A stretch of 64,000 nucleotides of DNA from Trichuris trichiura (Eukaryota; Nematoda; Enoplea; Trichinellida; Trichuridae): NCBI GenBank assembly GCA_037903355.1, contig JBAJFE010000052.1, positions 1-64,000 on the forward strand, in the 5' to 3' direction. The notes below the pieces were generated by a model. That model was not told the DNA's origin. It saw only the letters and a list, made by a program, of their open reading frames with translations, and ran no database searches. Position numbers and translations under genes: made by a program. Positions 11,814 to 24,283 of this stretch are shown here, piece by piece. How positions within the stretch are numbered: position 1 is the stretch's first letter; each line of letters starts with the position of its first letter.

Positions 11814-14800
11814 CTAAAAAAAATTCATTCTTCAACATTGAACATAACATGCACTTAGCGGGTGGGTGTTTACGTGACAATATTCGTGCTTCTACAAATT
11901 AGCTTTCACTAAAATTAGCTCGTAGAAAATCGTATTCAACTGAACATAAAAGAAAATGCTCATTTAAGGGACGCAGACGAAGTCTTATATTGGTAGCATT
12001 AAGTGTTGGTCTAAGAGCAATTCTAGCATAACTTCAATCCAGTTAGGCTCCAACAGGAATCCAAATACGACCAGAAACATACGCTTATGACCATCTGCTG
12101 TAACGATAAGTTCACTACTGAAATGAAGCTAGTACAACCTGCAAATCGACACCTTACAGTAATATCAGACGTCCTAAATGGAATGTATGCGTTTTAAGGT
12201 TCACCAAGCGTGGTGAAATGCGCATATGATGAAGTCTAATGAAACTGAACCAAAGCACCTTGAAAATGGAAGACAGCCGGTTACTGGTTGTTATACAACG
12301 CTAACGTGAGTTCAATTTTTAGCTTCGAACGTCGCATGATCATGCTGAGCAATTAATCTTTGGAGCGCGTAAGCAGCTCAAGCCAGTACAGAAATCTACG
12401 TTGACGACTTCGGTACGGCCGCATTATTCACGTATAAATGACCGTTTTATTCTATCGGAAGTCCGCCTTCTGCTCAAGTAGGCGATTAGATGAGTTCTCG
12501 TACTTTAAATTTTTCTGCGAGAACGTTTGCATAGCAAAATTAATTTAGCTCAATGAAACTAATTTCTGGAATTGGCTGGATTCTAGTCGCGAAGATCTCA
12601 GTTCAGTTTGTTTGGCACGTAAAATTGAAGACGACACATCGTTGTTACGACTTATGGGAACATCTTCATTGCGATGCGGCTTAGGAGTGCGTTAAGTCAC
12701 GCTCTTTCTGGAAATTGCTCATCTTCGGACCAGCGGAAATGTAGAAGTCAACCTTGCCTATTTCAGTGAATTGAACAACTGTAGATTGTGCCATGCTTTT
12801 TAGGCGAAAGTCGCTAACTGTGCACGTTCTTGTGAAACACAAACACTCATACAGCGAAGTGACAGTCTGTCTCTCCACGCAAAGTTAGCGTTTAAAGAAC
12901 AAGATAACTTCCATTTTGGCGAACGAATCGTACAACCGAAGGTTCAAAGTTCCAGTAAACTGTCCAGTCGTTAAACCGCAACAGTTAAGACCTAAGGCGC
13001 TAACAGTCTGGAGGACAACCATGCCTACCGCGCAGTTACGGTCGCAGTCTGAACAATGTAATGCGAACAAAGAAAAACTACTTACTTTCTGTTTCATAAT
13101 ATGACTAACATTCGCTTCTTCGGCCTTTAACTGTTCCCAGAACATTTTGAAACCACTCAAAAAGCAAAACCTAATTGGATAACGTTACGGCAGTCGAAAC
13201 AATGCGCAATGGAGTATCAAAGTAGTCGCTATATGACCACAGAGTATCCACAGTGACTACAAGACAACCAGTCTAGACAAGTGTGATATACGCTTCTCGT
13301 GAAACACCACTTTGCGGAATACACAACTATCCGCGCATGCTGCAGCAAGCCCAACTGACTAAATGTAGTAATCACAGTACAGTAACAGATAAGATGTGCA
13401 GGCTATTTTAAAGCTGTTTTGTTTTGCTTTTTTAAAACTACTTTAAAATTATTATTATGTAGTCATGTACCGCTGAAGTCATTACTTAGCCATAGCAGAC
13501 AAGTAGAAACGAGCAACTGTCAGCTCGGAGACAAAATAGTGCTGTAAATAAATGTGCGCAGGTACCTTTTTCTACAAAACTGATAATCAGGTACTGTTCG
13601 TCTACAATCAGATTTCCAATTAGTACGAACGATAAAAACGAAACTTTAATACTTGAGAATGTTTAGCATTATCGCTAGTCAATTCATCGAGGGAGTAATA
13701 GCTTTTACCTCGTATATAAAAACGTTGCTGCAAATTGGAGGCTGATGCATTGTTCGTCATTGAACCACACTGCAAATAAATGTATTCCATTTGAATGAAC
13801 AATTATGAGTTCAAATTAGCCCACCGGCGCGAAATTTCAATGTAACCGGCTGTTACTGGTTATCCTCAACTTAATCAGTTTTTGCGCTGATCATGAATTC
13901 ACCTGTGATTAGTTTCACGTGTAACAGGTGCTCAGAACTTTCTCCTATGCTTATAAAGTTGTTAAAACTGGCGAGATACACGCTCTTCGAGGATATTGAT
14001 AAGGCAGTTAAAAACATTTCCGATACTGAAACAAGCTTAATGGTAGTGCCAGTATAGCGTGCGAGGTATTTCGCGTGTTATAAGACTGCCGCTCCTTATC
14101 GTTTGTTTCTTATTTGAGATATCGCAGGAATAAAACGTCTTTTATAGGCAGCTAAGCCGAAGTCCTTAAAAAACAAAAATGTTCGTTTCGTAGGAGCTTT
14201 TGGCGGTTCGCTGCAATTCACAGGTTTACTTTGCTCTATGTAAGGGCGGCAAAAGAATTGATTTCCCAGGATGGCAGTATGTTTCCGTAAATACAGTCTG
14301 AGGCATACGGTTTGGCGCCTACAGTTCAGCACGTGATTCGTACTAACAAAATCCGATGCCTGACTTATGAGTGGCGCCAGTGGACAATATTTCTCTGATT
14401 CAGGCCAGCGTGTACTATGTACCCCTACTCTTGCTTCGGAGGTTTCCTTTCAGTGGCATTTAGTTTTTATGCTGACCTTTCGTGGGGCTGTGTTATCTTA
14501 TCGTCATATCTTAAGCGGCACTTTACGTACGGTACGGTACGTTCCCACCAGGTACATCTCCATGAGTCTAGAAACACACGTTTTTTGTCAGGTGACTGTC
14601 TCTAGTAGACATTGTCCCTTTTGGACATCCCAAGATGCCATACATTGAGTACATGAAAAGCAGGAAAGGAAGATGGAACTTGTTGTAGGAAGATGTCCTC
14701 ATCCAGCGAGTAAAGTCAATAAGAGCAACCTTCATTTGATTAGATAACTTGTCTACCTTTTAGAACCAACCTTTTTCCCCTGTCAGTTTATCAGAGAAGA

Positions 14801-17800
14801 ACCGCTACGGTTTCGCAGTCGCTTATGTCAACAGAGTACATCTTCGTCTACTGCATGTTCAAGAATTCAGCTGGTTTTGAGGTCGACCGGATTTTCCGTT
14901 TCTCTTACATAGTTATTAAGGACGCGTTTCAAAGCATCAATGCGTTTTTTTGAATGGCTGATGGGTACTTCACTCTTCTTTGTTTATGGTTTTGGGGGAA
15001 TGTGTTAATAAAAAGTTTCTTTGATCTTTTATTACTCGCGGCTCGGTTCTCGGCAAACAGTTCAGATGATTACATTGCTCTCCTTCTTGCCGCAGCTGAC
15101 GGCATGTTCTTCATCTGATGGCATCACTGATGTGTTCTTATTTGAATTAAAAAATTATGAGACCGCCATCTTGATCTCACTGTTCTCTTCGTCACTTCTT
15201 TCTTGTAGTAAACGCAGTCGACAAACGCACGCAGGAAAGGGTTGTCAAACACTTTATTGTACCGACACAACACGAATCTCTTCACCCCCTTAGCCCTCCG
15301 TAGGTGCTCTTTATATACTCCTTATCGTGGTGGGGGCTGAGCGTCACTTCGTGGGCCAGGTGTCATCTGACAGCTATTTCCGGAGACCGCCCTGCGCGTG
15401 TCACTTTCAAGGTTTGTCCTGCAGGGATCGTCGCTTTCACCGCCCGTCGTGCAGGAAGCAGTTTCCGTAATTTCCGCCGCGCTGTTCATCACATTTCTTC
15501 AGGTATCTGCTATCTTTTCTGAATCTATGGGAGAAGAATTGCCACTTCTATTATACATGACGCCACGTCGCACGGACTGCATATCTTAAAGGTCGTCTGG
15601 TTGTTAGCCAACTGGCACACTACTGTTTCATCTATTCTTAGCATACTTGTCCTGCTCTTTTAGCTTGAAAACAAAATTTTTGAAAGAATGTATCTGGACA
15701 GCTACTTGGTTACCTCGCCGACCAGTGTGCAGGTTTGTGGCGAACGGATTTGCCAAAAATGATTTCATTCACCTGACGGAAGAACAAGTCGTTTTTTTAC
15801 ATTAATCTTACGCTGCGGATGGTATCTCCCACAAATAGCGTTTGAAAACATTAAAGAACTAGCTAGTACAATCTTTTTGAAGGAGTTTTCTTCCGTCTGC
15901 CTCTCACAGAAATACGTGAAAGGAGCAGTCCATTGATGGAAATGATCAGTTTGAAAAAAGAGTTTTCCCCTGCCCTTCAGCGAGTGACGACGAGCTTAAA
16001 GGGAAAGAATTGCGCACTTCTCTTTAAGGAATACTTTCAGCTGATGGAGCTTATGCTATTGCTACTAAATCATTAATTTATTTTAATATACGCGCGATCT
16101 GTGGGAACGCTTGCGAACAGGCGTACTCTTTAGATTTAGTCACGTTAGTATTTGTATTTTCTGGAAAAGGCTCGACAACCTTGGGAAAGCCCTTTTCAGT
16201 CGCCCTGGATTCATAGCTGGTTCAGATCATGACCGTGGGCCCCTTGCCTTGTGATTTTCAAGTAGGCAGTAAACTCAGGGCGCTTGGTATTGCATGAGCT
16301 TTGCAAATATAATAAAAGCAATTATTTGCTTTCCTTCGATTCAAAGTAACTGGTTCGTAAACATTTTCTTCAGGTATGATGACCTTTTGGGTGATGAGTC
16401 CAAGAGCACCTTGTCTTGTTCACAGACGTTCTTTTGCTCAAAACTGAACTATCAGCTGGTTTTCCTTTGTTTCATCATGTGATAGTAAGGCGCTTATCAC
16501 TTCTGAGGTCTCTGACAATTATAGATTGCATAGGAAGTACATTCGTGCTTGTATGACAATTATGTTCGAGTTTATTCTTCGCATTTTATTGAATCTTTCA
16601 GTTTCCGCATTTACCACTAAAAATCTTCCTAATGCCTTATCACTTTATGTGCTAAAACGTGTTAATGGTGCAAAATCTTTGCAGGAATACGAAGACTTTA
16701 GAACTAGCCTTCTCTCGTCCTACGGTTAAAACTAACCTTTGAAGTTTTAGCTGTAATTTGCAAGTCATTCAGAAACCTGAACTGAGTCAAAATTAGGATA
16801 GGAAGGTGTGCCATAGAGCCGCCTTATTCCACCATGGGTCACAGAATTAAGGTACGTAAATAACTCTTTGTGGGCAATGGACATTTGAAGAAATCACTGA
16901 TTATCTACATAGAATGCAGGTTGCAACAACCTAAGAAGATAGAGTTTTCATGTCTGGAAAGTCAAAAGCGGAGCTTTCAGAATTTTCACTGGTTCAATGG
17001 CAAAGCATACATTTTTGCACGTTGTCTCAACGTAAAAAGTCACCAACTTTTCATATTCCTGAGCTTACTTTCGAGCCTGCTACAATTTCTACAACTGTGA
17101 GCCTGTGCTAAATTCTACAACAGGGCAGCCTACATTTGATCAATATACTTATTTTATCTGTGATCATTCACAATGAACTTTCTTCTGCAGCAACTGCTAA
17201 GGCGTTTGCGAATGTACAGTTTGCTGACCAATTTCTCTAATACTTTTTCCAGCGATGAGATGCAATTCCAGAAACGACCCCCTCCTACGTTGTAACAGAA
17301 GCAGTATGGTCACGAAAGGGTGTTGAATATGTTAATTATTCTAGTTAAAATAAGCTACAGGAATCGTGATAAGTAAAGGTATATTTCAGAAAATTGCGTG
17401 ACACAGGGTGGGCGGTAGAGCTATGCTGAACAAATGTACCATGTCGTAAAAACGCAATGGCTGTATGCCTTTGTAAGCAGTGGATCGTCACCGACAGTTA
17501 GGAAATTGATGAATAGAAAGCAATCCAGTTTTCTGTATGCTCAGGTGGAGAAAGAGAGGACAAGTTCAAGTGACAGCTGCTAAACGTTTGACGGTAGCAC
17601 TGCGTATTTGATCGGATGTGAAATAGATTCAATGTCCACTGCACGCTGGTGGACTAGTGACCACTGTTTGCAATTGCTTTATGTTTGCGCTGTCGTAATA
17701 ATTTGTTGAAGTGTCTTCAACTAGAAGCGTGAAACCCAGAGCAAACAAAACTACTTATTACCGTCAGGAAGTACCTCCAAGTTAGTACATGAAACTGAAG

Positions 17801-17892
17801 TAACGGCTGCTGAATCGTGCAGGTGTCAGTGATCAGTCTTCCTAGTCGTAACTGAACCACCTATTTTGGGATACCATAGTGAACAAGAAGAT
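11814..17892. other. Intergenic or unresolved 5' region, no gene resolved
   Basis: The upstream exon(s) of the gene ending at 11813 should lie in the first 1.4 kb. A candidate exon near 13082-13145 (-) starts MFWEQ and ends at a good donor (AAA/GTAAGT), but its phase does not match the next known exon. From 13.2 to 17.9 kb I see only short frames, none with a recognisable product. Confidence 0.45.
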
Positions 17893-19598
17893 ATGCGTGC
17901 ATGGCGAATATTTCTTGTTCTTGCTTGTTGCGTAGGAAATTTTGCAACAGAATCAGGTAGGAGATACATGTACTAAACAATACTTTCAAGAAAAATTACA
18001 TCTTATTCAGAAAACGAGCAAAAACGTCAGATTGTTAGACCAATTGTTAGGCCAGTTGTACGGCCGGTTGTTCGACCTATTCTAAGGCCATTTGCACCAG
18101 CGGCTCCGCTTTATTGGCGGCCAAATATAAGACCAATCTATCAACCAGGAATTTATCCGAGAACTTATCCGTATCCCGCACCAGCTCCTGCCGTATTTTA
18201 TCCTCCTCCTCCACCACCACCTCCTATTGTTGTCCCTCGCCCACTCCCACCACCGATCATATTACCTCCACCACCACCACCGCTGCCCCCGCCTCTTCCT
18301 CCTCCTCCTCCCCCTCCTCCACCACCAATATTTATTAGACCACCACCACCAGTTATAATCAGGCCTGTACCATTACTACCTCCACCTCCGCCACCACCGC
18401 CTCCGCCACCTCCCATAATAGTACCGCCTCCCCCACCTCCGATAATAATAAGACCACTTCCACCACCGCCGCCGCCGCCTCCCCCACCGCCTCCGATAAT
18501 TATAAGGCCCCTTCCACCGCCACCGCCACCACCTCCAATAATAATAAGGCCCCTTCCACCGCCGCCACCACCTCCACCACCGCCTCCCCCCGTATTCATT
18601 CGACCTGCACCACCTCCTATGATTTTGCGCCCTCTTCCACCCCCTGTAGTTGTACGCCCTCCACCGCCTATAGTTGTGCGCCCACCACCGCCTATAGTTG
18701 TGCGCCCACCACCACCGGTAGTTGTGCGCCCTGTACCAGCAGTACCAGCCATACCAGCAGTAGCTCGACCTATTGGACCCGCTGGAGGACCATGTCCTGG
18801 AGGTGCTTCGCTCGGCATTCCTTGCGATCCACGAAGACCTTGGCCACAATGCCCACCTCAGTCGTATTGTTTTGCCGTGAATACAGTTGACGTTGGGCCT
18901 TACTACTGCTGCCCAGTCTGTAAGTGTTTAATTTTTGGAAATCAAGACCAATTAGTACAGCACGTTTGCCTTCAACATTACTACAAAACCAATGCTTATT
19001 TACTTTAGCAATTGAGAAGACAGACGCAAACTTGTAGGGTCTATATAGTTCAACGTAGGCAACGTGAGAACTAGTTCACTGAAAAATTTATGACCCATAT
19101 TTATAGTCAACAAAATTGCTTCGTTGATGAAATTCTGACTGGCAATATGCCATAGACTGCAACTTCACTGTATCTTACTTAGTGGTACATCAGTCATTTT
19201 TGCTTCTGTTTTCGTATTAATACGTTACATTAGTAGTTAGCCTGTAAAGTTAAAATTCCATTTAAGGAGTTGAATAACTAACATTTGGCAATACCAAATT
19301 TTAAAAAATTGTTTCAGGGTCAACGTATGGAGCTCCTTATCGTCCGTGGAGACCTTATTACCCTTTCTATCCGTTCATGCCGTACAACTGGCCACCTTGG
19401 GTCCGAGCTAGGACTCCCTGGGGCTTACCACACGGGCCATATGCAAAAACGCACAAGAAGCAGCACAATCTCTTGACAAGTTCCTCAGTGCAGCAAGATT
19501 ATTCTAGCCCTAATTATGAAGAGCATAATTATGGTAATTACCAAAACCATACATCCAATGTGTACAATGGAACATTGCACAAAAGTGTATACGTCTAA
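17893..19598 (+). CDS. Secreted proline-rich protein with Cys-rich domain
   Basis: Three exons in phase: 17893-17956, 18011-18919, 19318-19598, giving 417 residues. Residues 1-20 form a signal peptide (MRAWRIFLVLACCVGNFATE). Next come IVRP/VVRP-type repeats, then about 180 residues of Pro runs broken every 8-15 residues by short hydrophobic-Arg units (III-R-P, IVVR-P, VVVR-P). A Cys-rich stretch follows (GGPCPGG, GIPCD, WPQCPPQSYC, YYCCPVW), a CPxxSYC...YCCP pattern like small nematode secreted modules. The tail is rich in Tyr, Pro, Trp and Asn. The layout suggests an extracellular structural protein (cuticle, eggshell or gland matrix), but that is inference. The Gly-rich frames on the opposite strand are shadows. 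Start chosen because the ATG opens the signal peptide and joins in phase. Confidence 0.8.
18190..18750. repeat. Proline-codon repeat tract
   Basis: CCN-rich imperfect repeats with interspersed ATA/ATT/GTT-Arg units, inside exon 2 of the proline-rich gene. The three units coding PPPPIVVR near 18650-18720 are nearly identical, pointing to recent slippage or unequal exchange. Confidence 0.85.
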
Positions 19599-21906
19599 GT
19601 AAGGCAAAGCATTGAGGCTGTTCTCTGACTAGCAAATTAAGTGAGCAGCTACGTTCATTCATGCACACATATTAATACCTGAGCGCAAAAATTATGGATG
19701 GTACAATTTGTTAGTCGATAAAGTTTATTTGTTGCGTCCTTTTGCTGTGCTTGCACTTGGAGAATAAAATGGTTGTACCTCTTAAGCTCACCGTTTCAAT
19801 CAAAGGAGTTACTATGCGTAAATTTTGGACTTAGATTCGACTGGAACGTCTATGGCGGCGCGTAGTAACCACTGGATTCATTCGCAGCGAATGCTTTTGT
19901 CTTGTGGACAACGTTTCCAACGGTTGGAATTCGGAGCCGTTTCAACATTACAGCCATCTTGCAAGTGAGAGTCAGAGGAGAGTGGGAGCGAGTTTAGTTT
20001 GCTATGTGAACACGGAGTCAAATATCGAACATGGATTCAGTTAACTATGTACACATTCCATATATTGGTGTTTACATTGAGATGCCACAAAAACCTTTTA
20101 CGCTTTTTAAACAATAGCAAGTACAGAGAATAACTCGACTTAAAACTCTGTAAAACTCTAGTAATATTTTCTTGGAGAAGAATCAAACATTCTAACGACA
20201 AAAGTTTATTACGATGCTGAGTAAGGAGCTTCCGGAGCTCGCTATTCTCTTATTTTCATGAACTTCGATGTAAGAATGTTAGGCGAAAACAAGATAAACA
20301 ATAAATGAGCAAAACAAGTCGCTTACAGAGCGATTTCCAACTGAATCTAGCAGGAAAAAAGAGTCGCAACGTTTCACTTCTTCAGGAGAACTGCTGTACG
20401 GCACACGAAGTCAGAGGCGTACAAAATGAAGTTGGCAAAAGCAGAAACCTTAAACAAAATCCTGTAAAGGTGAAGAAGTTTTTACCGAACTTAAATTGAA
20501 CAAATGCATCATGACTTCGCTTTAGACTTTGAAAACGTTACAGATTACAGTAACCACATTAGTCAGAAAGTGCAGAACGAATAGAATGACGAGTGTTTGA
20601 ACTTGTAGCAGAATAGCGCTATGAGATTTAAGCAGGTTATCCCAATTTAAAAACACAGGATGAGCAGTGACAAGACTATTTTTTTTATTAAATTGTTAAG
20701 AGGTGTGTTTCGTATATTTATCCGTGCTTTTCAAAAAGTTTCAAAACTGTATTATTCGGTCACATGTGAAGCCTGAAACGGTTACATTCAGATTAATTTC
20801 ATTCTTATTACATCTTCGTCCGTCCGTACTAATTCAGCTTCATCAAACGGTGGCAAATTAGTGCGTAATAATATTGTTAATAATAGTAAATAATTGCCCC
20901 GTCACGATGAGGATGAAAAAATTTCATTATTATTAAATTCCAAGCACTATTAATGGTTAAACAGACAAATTAAATTAAATCATAACTGGTACCCTCCTTT
21001 TGCATTAAAAACCTTTCAAGAAAACATAAACGTCAGCTATTCCGTATTGTAAAGTTTGTAAGCTCCTTGGATATCTAAAGTTTTTTCTTTCATGCACACA
21101 CTATCTGGAACGGCCGGGCGGGCATAAGTGCGAGGAATAAAGGCTATCTCAATCAACGGATTTTCAATATATTATTGATATTTATCTATTCCTCCTTTAT
21201 GAACAGAAGAATTTGACGTTTTCTGAGACCATAGCACGTAGTCATGAAGATATTACGCGGACTGAGAGACTTTTCGTTAATATTACTCAATTTTGCGTAT
21301 ATGTAACAAATAAATCTCTTTCACAATACTTTTGGGAAAACACAAAACGAATGCTCCTATGCACGAATAGCCTATGGTCTGCCCAGATGGTTGAATGACA
21401 TGGATAAAGTTTTTAAACCAATCAAAAAACCTGTCGACAAAGATGAACGCGACAAACGTTTCATTAGACCGTTGCGAGTCAATAAGTGGACAGAAATTTC
21501 ATATGTAGTAATGGAAGCGAGATTTTTTTCATAAACAAATGCTTGCGGGTCGTATTATTAATATTAAAGCACATTGAAACCTTTAAACAGATAACATGCC
21601 TTGTCGAAAAACCAACTTATAAGCAAAGCATTATATAAATTTACACGCACGCTAAGAAAGTGACTTTATGGCAAAGTGTCTTCAACGCAAACAGCTTCGA
21701 CGTTGTATTACATCGAAATAAAAACAACGACAACAGCAACAGCAACAACTTTACTCAAATAATTGAACTGCTATATTTTAGTTCCTGCTTCTGCCTTTAC
21801 TATAAAAGAATGAATTATACCAATTTGAATTTGCAATTAGCAAGCTGTCGTTTCGTCTGCAGTTGAATAAACACTGCAGTAAAGGCGCTGATACATCAAT
21901 GTCAAC
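19599..21906. other. Intergenic, no gene seen
   Basis: AT-rich with short frames only. A likely polyadenylation signal AATAAA lies near 19763, about 165 bases after the proline-rich stop codon. Confidence 0.55.
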
Positions 21907-24283
21907 TCACAAATAAGAAAGGCTTTCTGCATAGTTGAAGTTGACATCATTTTCAGTAGGCGCACAACGCGCTGAAGTTCCTTTTGTGGATATCTTACAA
22001 AGCAAAGTTATATGTAAGACAAAAACAATAATGGAACTCCTAAAACGAAATCCTTTCCAGCTAAGCTGTCCGACCAAATGAAAGAGGAGGTTCAATATAA
22101 CATTTGTCGGAAGAACAAAAGAAAGCGGAAAAATGCGATAACATACCGTACTAACTACCCATTGTTTGTAAAACTGGCAACCTACGGTTGGCAGGTATCT
22201 TTGATCGTAAGTGTACCAACTTGCTACGCTTCCTGCGGCGAGATTTAGAAGTGCTAAAGTTCCGGCGCAGAGGTGATGCTGAAAAAAGTGCCTCAAATTC
22301 GGAAATAGTACATGTAAATAAATTTTTAAAAGAACACTGCCCTCCAAATCTTAAAATTTTTGTTACGGTTCAGGAATCGGTTCGAAGCAAAAGTATTTGA
22401 AAAAGGTGCCCTGAAGGCTGCATTACGGCGCAGTAGTTAGCCTAACTAACAGGCAAGTGTTGAGGCAATATTTACCCACCTGGAAGGATGATTCATTGAA
22501 GTGATCGTCATATGACAAAAATATGAGCTAAAAGACTTACGCCTTTGTAGAGGGAGAAGCCTTTGATATTTTCAACGTTGAAGGACGACAACAATCCGAT
22601 GGAAACATTTACGCAGATACTGACCGCTGCAATAAAAGTCACAAACACAAGACCACGGTACTGCCAACTTTTCAGAGGCCAAACGCATCCAGTTGCTTCT
22701 TCGTTATCATCGGACATACCTTCATCAATAACAATTTTATCACAACGCAATTCTTCCCCACAGTATGGGAATATCGTGGAAGCAAACAAAATAATTGAGA
22801 AAATCTAAAAAACATACTTCAGGTGCACACATTTGCTTTGATTAGCCGTTGTTTACGTTCGTCGTAAGAAGCGGCATAACTTTTTGTACAGTCACTTTTA
22901 TCAAAAGAAAGAACTCGTTGCTCGCTTAAAAAAGAGCGTATTCTTAACAGTCCATCCCAGATCATACATTGAAAAGCAGTGCAAGCGAAAACAGGCAACG
23001 TTTTAACACGACCGCGTTGTACTACCTTTCATGGCTATTCATTGACTTCACCTGAGCTGTATGAACCCAACTCTTCTCACAGTAGCCACATCAACTTACA
23101 CTATAAGAGATGTCTAAGAAGGGCCAGACGAGGCTTTAAACTACACTACAATGGAAATACGCGAATGTACTAATATTTCGAAAAACAGGATGTCTTTTAA
23201 CAGGCTTGAATAGTTTCATAGTAGATCTTCAGATTCACGGATTTTGCCTGTTGGGTGTATCTGTAAGTAGACTTCAAAATGCCCTACCAACGGATGGATG
23301 AGCAAATTGTTAGAGAAATTACAGAACAAAACGAATACCGTACGTTTCGGAACTGCTCGTGTTCCGTCGTCAGCAGTGTTGGGGAGCAGTTCCGAAACGG
23401 CAACTCCCCAGGAACACGAGCAGTTCCGAAACGTACGGTATTCGTTTTGTTCTGTAATTTCTCTAACAATTTGCTCATCCATCCGTTGGTAGGGCATTTT
23501 GAAGTCTACTTACAGATACACCCAACAGGCAAAATCCGTGAATCTGAAGATCTACTATGGAATGTACTAATAGGGTTAAATCGCTGAAATATGCAGATGA
23601 TGCAGTCTGCAGAACCATAGGACAGTGAATCTCGTGATTCCTTTTCGCTGGGGCGGTTGAACAATCCTGCTCATAACGAACCTTTTTGGTGAGCATTTTT
23701 AGACCGTCAAAAATATCAACAATATCAGAGATGAGTAACGTACTAAAGTCCGATACTTGTAAATTTAGTTAAAGGGATGTTCCTCATTTTTTGTAACAGC
23801 ATTTTTTCATAATAGCTGGCAACAGTAGTAAGAATGAACGATCGCGTGAACGCATTGGTCAGCAGTCAACTAGCCTTAAAAGGAGAGCAAGATGCATACG
23901 GTTTTAGCCCCTAAGCGCGGCTGAAAACTGCTTGCAAGGTTGAGCTCATGCACGTTGACTTGAACACTATGATAATCTTCGGCCTATATTTGACCTTCTA
24001 GAAAAAATAAAACAACGCAGGTTTGCTAAAGATAAATCAGTGTTCAGCGAAGAAAGATATGGTCTTAGAAGATAAGCCGAATGCGTCGCAAGACAGCATA
24101 TGAGTTGTTTGTAAAAGCACTCACCGTTTGTAACGCAAGTAAGAAGAACCAAATGCTAAGAAGCCAATCAAAATTAACTTTCTTGTAGATACGTTTCGCT
24201 GCTACCTTTAGTTGGACCGCATAAGACAGATTAGTAGCATGTTGCTGAGTACTGGCAGAATGGCAATGGCTAGCAGCAGGCAT
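21907..24283 (-). CDS. Putative multi-span membrane protein
   Basis: Three minus-strand exons join in phase 0 with GT-AG borders: 24283-24125, 22804-22541, 22278-21907, giving 264 residues. A hydrophobic span crosses the exon 1/2 junction (LLSIWFFLLALQT joined to IFSIILFASTIFPY). A loop with three Cys (YCGEELRC, ATGCVW) follows, then three or four more spans (LVFVTFIAAVSICVNVSIGL, HHLCAGTLALLNLAAGSVAS, FPLSFVLPTNVILNLLFHLV, SSIIVFVLHITLLC) and a polar tail ending AESLSYL. The Cys-bearing first loop is reminiscent of TMEM179-like tetraspan proteins, but the match is weak. The start at 24283 is the first in-frame Met and an upstream exon is possible. The second intron-exon pair is well supported; exon 1 less so. 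A mini PLE palindrome sits in the first intron. Confidence 0.5.
23163..23175. repeat. Target-site duplication, mini PLE left
   Basis: GAATGTACTAATA; exact direct copy at 23560-23572. Confidence 0.85.
23176..23559. mobile_element. Mini PLE palindrome (no coding region)
   Basis: Inverted copies of the 3' UTR of the PLE at 827-3235, fused with only about 50 bases between them and no protein-coding part. Arms are about 23217-23375 and 23410-23559. The left arm again has about 40 extra bases (CAGGATGTCTTTTAACAGGC and onward) missing from the right. GAATGTACTAATA is present directly on both sides (23163-23175 and 23560-23572). So the same inverted joining happened with only the extreme 3' ends retained. 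Confidence 0.88.
23345..23373 (-). other. Hammerhead-like hairpin, mini PLE left arm
   Basis: Minus strand CTGACGA, CGGAAC/GTTCCG stem, AAAC, as in the full-length pair. The right arm keeps the stem and AAAC part but lost CTGACGA at the fusion point. Confidence 0.4.
23560..23572. repeat. Target-site duplication, mini PLE right
   Basis: Exact direct copy of 23163-23175. Confidence 0.85.

Noticed and set aside
18198..18849. Long Gly-rich and Trp/Arg-rich frames on the minus strand (up to 206 residues)
   Set aside because: They are the antisense of the proline codon repeats in a well-supported plus-strand exon.
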